From: Neoscytalidium dimidiatum
Taxonomy: Eukaryota; Ascomycota; Dothideomycetes; Botryosphaeriales; Botryosphaeriaceae
Length of the DNA stretch: 64,000 nucleotides
Reading direction: 5' to 3'
Assembly (NCBI GenBank): GCA_037367355.1
Contig: CM074697.1
Span: 2,046,001-2,110,000 of the forward strand
A model generated the notes under the pieces. The model did not search any database. It worked only from the letters and a program-made list of their open reading frames with translations, and was not told the DNA's origin. This document shows positions 57,942 to 64,000 of the stretch, piece by piece. Every line of letters begins with the position of its first letter. The first letter of the stretch is position 1. The position numbers were made by a program, and so were the translations under genes.

Positions 57942-59723
57942 CTACGGCTCCTTCCCAATCTCTACATCCCTCGCCTCGCTCCTCCTCTGAAGTACCGCCA
58001 CACCCTCCACATGCCCCGTCTGCGGAAAGAAATCGAACCCAACCAAACTCTCAATGTCATACACGCCCTTGCCAGGCCCAAACCCGCCATCCACGCCCTC
58101 CATCCCGTTCACCAAGACGCCCACATCCCTTGCCTGAGTATGCACGTTGCAACTTACGTACACGACGCGCGCTGGGCTGTACCGCAGCAGCTGCCGCAGG
58201 AACAAGTCATCGCACCCCTTCCGCGGCGGATCGATTACGACAACCGTCTCGTCGCCCGGAAACGTGATTGAAGCGAAGAGGTTCGCGGCGTCGGCAGCGA
58301 TGAAGGAGGCGTGGTCTTCGGCGAGGTTGTTGAGGCGGGCGTTGCGCGATGCGTACTCGATGGACGATGCGGAGATGTCGATGCCCAGGGACTTCTGGAA
58401 GAGCCGGGAAAGGGTGATGGTGAAGAGGCCGGAGCCGGAGTAGGCGTCGATGAGGTGCTTTATCTTGCGGGCTGGGTCGTCCGGAGTCATGCCGGGCGGC
58501 AGGATGTGGTCCCGGATGTACTGCGTGAAGGTGGGCAGGATGGAGTTGTTGTTCTGGAAGAAGGCGCCGGCCGGGTTCTCGAACTGGAAGTCGTCGATCC
58601 ACTCGGTCGTGCGGCCCTTCTGGTCCGTCTCACAAGTCTTCTCGTGGAAGTGCGTACCGCGGTCCTCGAGGATGGCGTCGTCGCGTGGCTGTGGAGGAGG
58701 ATCCTTGGGTAGGCGTTTGGTGCTTTCGCGGAGCAGCAAGGTGGCGCCACGGGTGTACTTGTCAAGCTCGGCAGCTACGCGCTTCCGCTCAGATTTCATG
58801 CCTATGCGGACAGCATCGGTGCCGATGGGGCAGTCCTCGATGTCCAAGGTATGCCGGGTACCCTTCTTCATGAAGCCGATTGGCGGGACTTCCTCGAATT
58901 TCCTTACGATGCCATTGCGACCGTCACTCCTCTTCTTGCCTGGGGGACCATCAAAATGGGGTGTCAATTTCGTTCGGTATCCATACTGCAAGGGAGATCC
59001 AATCGTGTCTCCAACTGGCGGTACTAGCTCAGGTGCTAGCTCAGAGAAATTTTTGTAGGCCTTCTCCACGATAGTCTTCTTGTGAGCTAGTTGTGCCTCA
59101 TAGGGCAGCATCTGGAATTGGCAGCCAGAGCAGGTGGAAAAATATTTGCAATTAACAAGTGAATCATCTCTTAATGAACCAGGACTGATAAGCTGTACGA
59201 AGTCTGTTATAGTGTAGCCCTCGTGTGCGAAATGCCTGACGACTTTCGCCTTGACCTTGTCTCCTGGAGTGGTGAAAGGCACGACATAGACCTGCTTCGA
59301 ATCGGGAGCCAACGCAAGCCCATCACCGGTAGAAGAAAGTTCCTGCACGGTAAGTTCAACCTCGGTGAATGGATCTGGAAGTGAGGTGGGCTGATCGGAT
59401 TTCGAAGTCCCGTTGGTTTCGCCATTTGCCACGGCCGGCGGCTCGTTGATAGAGTGCTTCTTCAAAAGTGCCTCAACATCCTTTAGTAGCACTTCCTCGT
59501 GAGTGCCTTCAGTCTTGAGTACAGACTTCTTTTGATCCTTCTCTTTCTTTTGCTTCTTGAATCGATAGTTACGGGCGCCCTCAAAATGCCTCTTGCGGCC
59601 GTTAGTCTCCACGGGCGCAGCATTATCGGCGGTGGAAGCCATGCTGAAGGGTCGGGGTCGTGAAGAGGTAAAGCCGACTCTGAGCAAGGTTCGTAGAGCA
59701 GCGCGTCCGGTAAAGGCGTTCAT
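57942..59723 (-). CDS. TRM2: tRNA (uracil-5-)-methyltransferase Trm2
   Basis: Single exon, 593 residues. Trm2 makes m5U54 (ribothymidine) in the T-loop of tRNA. A TRAM-like domain (about 119-180) precedes a RumA-type Cys set: C192, C198 and C201 (CKYFSTCSGC) plus C298 (IEDCPIG), the arrangement that binds a 4Fe-4S cluster in bacterial relatives. The methyltransferase domain shows DAYSGSGLFT (426-435), GIDISASSIEYA, VIDPPRKGCDD (497-506) and the catalytic Cys525 in VYVSCNVHTQARD. The N-terminus (1-27) is Arg-rich without acidic residues, like a mitochondrial presequence. A second Met at 28 (MASTADN) would give a form lacking it. It is divergent to uS5m. Confidence 0.95.
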   Translation of the reverse strand: MNAFTGRAALRTLLRVGFTSSRPRPFSMASTADNAAPVETNGRKRHFEGARNYRFKKQKKEKDQKKSVLKTEGTHEEVLLKDVEALLKKHSINEPPAVANGETNGTSKSDQPTSLPDPFTEVELTVQELSSTGDGLALAPDSKQVYVVPFTTPGDKVKAKVVRHFAHEGYTITDFVQLISPGSLRDDSLVNCKYFSTCSGCQFQMLPYEAQLAHKKTIVEKAYKNFSELAPELVPPVGDTIGSPLQYGYRTKLTPHFDGPPGKKRSDGRNGIVRKFEEVPPIGFMKKGTRHTLDIEDCPIGTDAVRIGMKSERKRVAAELDKYTRGATLLLRESTKRLPKDPPPQPRDDAILEDRGTHFHEKTCETDQKGRTTEWIDDFQFENPAGAFFQNNNSILPTFTQYIRDHILPPGMTPDDPARKIKHLIDAYSGSGLFTITLSRLFQKSLGIDISASSIEYASRNARLNNLAEDHASFIAADAANLFASITFPGDETVVVIDPPRKGCDDLFLRQLLRYSPARVVYVSCNVHTQARDVGVLVNGMEGVDGGFGPGKGVYDIESLVGFDFFPQTGHVEGVAVLQRRSEARDVEIGKEP

Positions 59724-60029
59724 CCACGTGCGTTGCTAGGGCGTCGAGGAAAAAAAGTGCGGATGAGGTTCAAGTCAGAGGAAAATGGCGGGCTGCGATT
59801 GGAGAGAGATGCGGGCGGATTTGCGGCCCTAAAAGAAAGCTTAATTCCTCGACCACCGAAAAAGAATTCCCGCCCGGCACGCCGATGGAGCTCTTTCGCC
59901 GATGTGGACCGCGCACCACCACGACCACCACAAACTTACCTCGTCGCCGTCCATCGCCCACCGCTCTCCCCAGGCCCCGGGCCTACCTCAATTGCTTCCG
60001 CATCCGGGAATTGACACCCTGCTCCCGCC
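59724..60029. promoter_or_regulatory. Divergent promoter TRM2 / mitochondrial uS5m
   Basis: A 306-bp spacer between two divergent start codons; holds both promoters. No specific element claimed. Confidence 0.6.
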
Positions 60030-61425
60030 ATGAGCACCGTTGCTCGGCCAGCACGATGCCTCTTCGCACGAGCATCCGCGGCCACCAGGCCCGCAACCGC
60101 CACGACCGCCGCCGCCGATAGCCTCTTCCTCCGCCGCCCATTCCACGCGTCGCCCGCGCATAGCAAACGACGGAAACCGCACTACCCGTCCCTCAAGGCC
60201 GAGGACATGACGCGGCTGCAGGAGCTCGCGCGTAGCGAGTTCCCGACGTTCAGCGAGAAGGACAAAGAGCTGCTGGCGGCCAAGTACACGCCGGAGCAGA
60301 TCGCGGCCATCGAGGCGGGCGAGCAGGCGCTGGACGCGCGCGACCTGCTCACGCAAGGGTGGAAAAACCCGAACAACAACCGCGAGTGGGACCCGATGGC
60401 GCTGAAGTACACGGTGGACGACCTGCGCAAGCTGCAGCCCGTGCTGGACAAGCCGCAGAAGGCCGAGCTGGACCCCTACGCCGACTACAGCGTGCGTGCG
60501 CGCACTGAGGACGAGATGGCCGAGCTGCTGGCCGAGTTCTACGTCAAGGAGGGCGAGCGCATCCAGGCGCTGGGCCTGCAGCCGGGGTCGCGCGAGGAGG
60601 CGGAGGAGGAGGAGCGTAGCCGCGTGCGGTACCTGCAATTCCTGGACAGCCCGCGCACGTTCATGCACGCCAACAGCGAGGAGGGCTACCGCGCGCTCGA
60701 GGACGACGCCTACACCGTGCTGGCGCCCGAGATGCCCAAGATCGCGGAGCTGGCGCCCAAGAGCGGAGCCGCCGGCGGCGCGGGCGACGGCGACGAGGAG
60801 GCGCACATGACGCGGCTGATGCAGCAGACGGGCCTGGATAAGGAGACCATCCGCCGCCTGCGCGTCAAAAACCTCGTCGTCCGCCGCGTCGTCAACCAGA
60901 CCCGTCTGGGCAAGGTCGCGTCCATGTACTACCTGACCATCGCCGGCAATGGCGACGGTCTGCTCGGTGTCGGCGAAGGCAAGAGCACCGAGCCCGAGGA
61001 CGGCCGCCGCCAGTCCATCATGAACGCTATCCGCAACATGAAGCCCGTCGTGCGCTACGAGGACCGCACCATCTTCGGCGAGGTGGAGGGGAAAGTGGGT
61101 GCTGTCGAGCTCAAGCTGAGCGCCAGGCCGCCAGGTAAAAGAACAAAACAACATGCTCCCTTTTATATATGCATGATACTAATATGTGTTCCTCTTTCTG
61201 TTAGGTTTCGGTCTCCGTTGCCAGCACCTCATTTTCGAAATGGCCCGCGCTGCCGGCATCCACGATCTCGCCGCCCGCGTCACCCGCTCCCGTAATAAGA
61301 TGAACACCGTCAAGGCCACCTGGGAGGCCCTGCTTGGCCAGAAGCTGCCTGATGATATTGCTCGCGCCCGTGGAAGGAAGCTGGTCGATGTACGCAAGGT
61401 GTACTACGGGGGTAGCGTGTATTGA
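60030..61425 (+). CDS. MRPS5: Mitochondrial small-subunit ribosomal protein uS5m
   Basis: Two exons: 60030-61134 and 61205-61425, 441 residues. The 70-bp intron (GTAAAA..TTAG) splits a Gly codon. It is a component of the mitochondrial 37S small subunit. The N-terminus is Arg/Ala-rich with FHASPAHSKRR, typical of a presequence cleaved on import. A long fungal N-terminal extension (about 45-300) precedes the S5 domain. The S5 core contains VVRRVVNQTRLGKVASMYYL, AGNGDGLLGVGEGKS and FEMARAAGIHDLAARVTRSR. RNKMNTVKATWEAL follows near the C-terminus. Yeast Mrps5 is of similar role and is encoded in the nucleus; the length suits the family. Confidence 0.95.
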
Positions 61426-61940
61426 AAGGGATAGTATTGTTTGTGTTCATGGGCTTGGGGTCCAAAAAAAAAGATAGATACCGGATTAGGCACAAGCTTA
61501 GTGCCGATGCGTTCTCGATATCTGGAAGAGGAGGCCAGAATAGTCATGAGTATATGCAGCTAGCTCATGTGCAGAAACCAGCTGATACCGTGATTTCGAT
61601 TGCCGAGGCGGCATTGAAAGACCGGATGGGAAAGGAGGGCCGTGAATATGTCCATATGTATTTGCTGTACTACTATACGAGCGTCGTCATGGAGAGAATG
61701 AATTAGCATTGTTGTCACTGGAGAGCCTTGACGTCGGAGAAAGAGCTTATCAATGCTACTGAGCAAATTCCTGCTGCTATTTAGGCGTATTAAAGAGTTA
61801 CAGCAAACTATCCCCATTCTCATAGCTCCACCGCCCAGGTATCGTGATTCATGATGAGAGCAACCCTTCTAGGCCATAACTCTTAGAAAAGCAAACGCAT
61901 TTAGGGTAAAATCATAGGAGGAGTGCTGCCGTATTATGCA
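61426..61940. other. Convergent 3' intergenic region
   Basis: 515 bp between the stops of uS5m and the taspase-like gene. It is AT-rich with no gene. Confidence 0.5.
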
Positions 61941-64000
61941 CTACCGCTTACGCTTGTAACGCAGGCATCGACCGCCCTGCGCGATGATCCCATTGCCGTT
62001 GCTACGAGACATGGTGCAAGTCGGCCTGTCCTCGTCCGCATGCATAGAGGCGAGAGCCTAAAGAGTAGATTAGCTCTAGACATTCGTAAAACGATAAAAC
62101 AGTTTGCATACAAAGGAGTCAGTGTTGTGGGCAAAGTAGAAGTAGACCCCATCACGGGTCTTCTTCACACTCATGATTCCGATTGCGCCTGCAGAGTTGC
62201 TGTGACGAACACTTGGGTGGCCTGGTTATAAATCACAGTCAGTAGCTGTATGCAAACGCAAAGCTGACAGGGAAAGGCCAGTACCCATAAACTCCTTTTC
62301 AATCATGCCCCTCACGGCTTCCTCTTCAGGTACAGGCTGTAGCTTGTTCTCTTTATTCTTCTTGAGACTGTGATACAGCCTTTCTGCTCCTACAGTTGCA
62401 GCCATAGTGGTGGCCATGTGTTCTCCAGTGCCGCTGGTAACTGTAGCAACAGAAACCTTTTCCTTGTCTTCGGGATCAGTAGGTACCACAGCTGCCCCTA
62501 CACCGACGAGTGCAGCAGGACCAACTCTTCCACGATACTTCATCCCTATGCCACCTGATGAGGCTGCGCAAGCAATATTGCCATAGCAATCTACTGCAAT
62601 GGCTCCCACGGTGTCAGTGATATGATCCTGACGAGGCTCAGAAGCTTGTGGCGGTATTTTCTCTTGGTCGGGTGCCTGATCCTGCGTGGAGTTGCGGTGA
62701 GCTTCGGGTTGAGGCGGCAAGGGCGCACATTCGATAACGTGGCGAAGTTCTGATGATGTGCGTTGAGGCGCCTGCTGTTCAGAGGCAGGCGTCTCTGGCA
62801 ATGGTTGGCCAATGGCCTCCTGGGGCGGAGGACTGGGTGTGAGTGAAGGAAGTTGTAGAGTTGCTGACGAGGATTCAGACTCTTCTTCGGATCCATCATG
62901 CCATGCTTGAGATCTTCGCACGTGGTTATCTCCATGCTGGTATGCACTCAGTCCCGTATCACTCTCGACGTCGCTCATTTCCACGTCCGTGGCAGGACTC
63001 TGGTCTTGCTGCTTATTACTGGAGATTGAGGAGACTGTGGGTACCGTCTGGGTGCTGTTGATCAGAGGATTGTGAATAGCCTCCTGGAAAGTAGCCTGAC
63101 CTTGATCGAGATCTATTCGCGAAACGTCCGAAGGCAGGTTCGACATCCCCGAAGAATTCGATATACTACTTGAACTCGGCGAAGACCTGTCCGTTGTTGG
63201 CAAAGATTTAGGAGTTCTACTCTCTTGCATAGCTGGAATACCACGGAGCATCGTTTGTGTATGCTGGGTACGCAACCTTTTGCGCACCTGCTCCTCTTCC
63301 AGAGGGTCCAAAGTATCCGGAACGTATTCTGGTTGAGAGATTGGTGTGGATGTTAGGACCTTCGAGGCCCTCTTTTCCGCATGCTTCAGGTCCGACCTCC
63401 ATTTGAGCCAGCGTTCTCGAGCAGCTGGAGAAACCAGCACATCGTGCGGAAGGATCGACATTCCTTGGTCGAACGCAAAATCTGTGGCTCCCTGACCAAC
63501 AAGAAGATTTGGAGGGACGCGTTTGAGTAGCAGTGGCCTTGTGGTGTGGTCAAGTAGGACCCGCGCCAAAGATACTGGATTTTTGATTTCTGTGGCATTG
63601 TTAGACTCTTTGGGTGGAATCAGGGACGCATACTTACGAGCGACTGCACCGACTGCTCCGCTGCGGCCAAGATGGTCTACGACTATGGCGTCACACTCAA
63701 CGATCCCTTCAATTGATAGATTACTTCCGTAGCCGGCGTTGGTGATTTCACGGTCTTCTAGAATCTTGATCGCGACCTCCACAGCGTCGACCGAAGTGCC
63801 TCCATTTCGAAGTATGGCCATGGCAGTCTTTGCTGCACTACAAGTCAGTTAGCACCACTCGTATGTGGCCGAGCTCATCGGCTGGATGAGATTGGAGTGT
63901 CTTGTCTCAATCATAGTCAGAAGCTCGGTAGTGACTGAGGTGTGCGGGACTCACTCATTGCAAGCTTGAAGGTGCAGACCCTCGTTCTGTATGCTGTGGT
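61941..64000 (-). CDS. Taspase-type threonine aspartase (Ntn hydrolase), 5' partial
   Basis: Five exons lie in the window: from 64000 (gene continues off-window) to 63955, then 63638-63837, 63589 down to 62285, 62112-62221 and 61941-62057. Introns are 117, 48, 63 and 54 bp; phases agree. The 48-bp intron (GTAAGT..TCTAAC..CAG) is in frame and stop-free, but splicing joins GAVGAVA to QIKNPVSLARVLL as expected for the family. Alpha-subunit motifs are EGLHLQACN, GGTSVDAVEVAIKILED and NAGYGSNL. The beta subunit begins at the nucleophile Thr in DTVGAIAVDCYGN, followed by SSGGIGMKYRGRVG and VTSGTGEHM. The last exons give AGAIGIMSVK and ALASMHADEDRPTCTMSRS. Such enzymes self-cleave before the Thr and, in animals, cleave after Asp in MLL/TFIIA. 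About 240 disordered residues precede the Thr. Confidence 0.9.

Noticed and set aside
59988..61154. 388-codon minus-strand frame opposite uS5m
   Set aside because: Antisense shadow of the ribosomal-protein exon; Leu/Arg/His-rich with no family motif.
1..64000. Biosynthetic gene cluster or mobile-element system
   Set aside because: No PKS/NRPS/terpene backbone gene, transposase, reverse transcriptase, LTR pair or inverted-repeat boundary could be recognised; gene functions are unrelated core functions plus decayed accessory genes.

Overview
This window is nuclear DNA from a filamentous ascomycete (Pezizomycotina). Genes are intron-poor with short introns (mostly 47-130 bp) that carry GTAAGT-type donors and CTRAC/CTAAC branch points. 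Several genes are fungal hallmarks: a COT1/NDR kinase, an Ime2/ImeB kinase, a Bni4-like septation scaffold, HET-domain remnants and an Hsp70-like accessory-gene remnant. A Dothideomycete is my best guess from gene style, but that is inference. No bacterial, viral, CRISPR or rRNA feature was seen, and I recognised no tRNA.

Layout: (1) 1-17 kb is an Ime2-like meiosis/development kinase in an unusually large, GC-rich, microsatellite-laden non-coding territory: about 5.9 kb upstream and 8.8 kb downstream without a convincing ORF. (2) 17.1-24.5 kb is an accessory island with one small orphan basic protein, two decayed HET (heterokaryon incompatibility) genes on the minus strand, and undefined sequence. 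(3) 24.5-46.6 kb is a dense housekeeping block: NAR1 (cytosolic Fe-S assembly), RPB12 (RNA polymerase I/II/III subunit), COT1 kinase, a 1149-residue coiled-coil protein, VPS37 (ESCRT-I), a GT25 glycosyltransferase, a secreted Cys-rich protein with a Kex2 site, a small mitochondrial membrane protein and a class I methyltransferase. (4) 46.6-53.4 kb is a second patch of decay: a frameshifted remnant near 48 kb and an Hsp70-like pseudogene near 52 kb, with the intact Bni4-like gene between them. (5) 53.5-64 kb returns to core genes: X-family DNA polymerase, TRM2 tRNA methyltransferase, mitochondrial ribosomal protein uS5m, and a taspase-type threonine aspartase running off the right edge.

The genes do not form one pathway. 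Four belong to polarity, septation or development (ImeB, COT1, Bni4-like, possibly the coiled-coil protein). NAR1 and TRM2 share Fe-S biology, since Trm2/RumA-type enzymes have a Cys cluster. Divergent pairs sharing short promoters are NAR1/RPB12, coiled-coil/VPS37, mitochondrial protein/methyltransferase and TRM2/uS5m.

I did not find a clear new biological system. The most notable signals are the tandem HET graveyard, the gene desert around the ImeB kinase, the taspase with a very long loop before its catalytic Thr, the Kex2-processed secreted Cys-rich protein, and an orphan nucleolar-looking protein. Splice sites were assigned by eye from reading-frame continuity and consensus signals.
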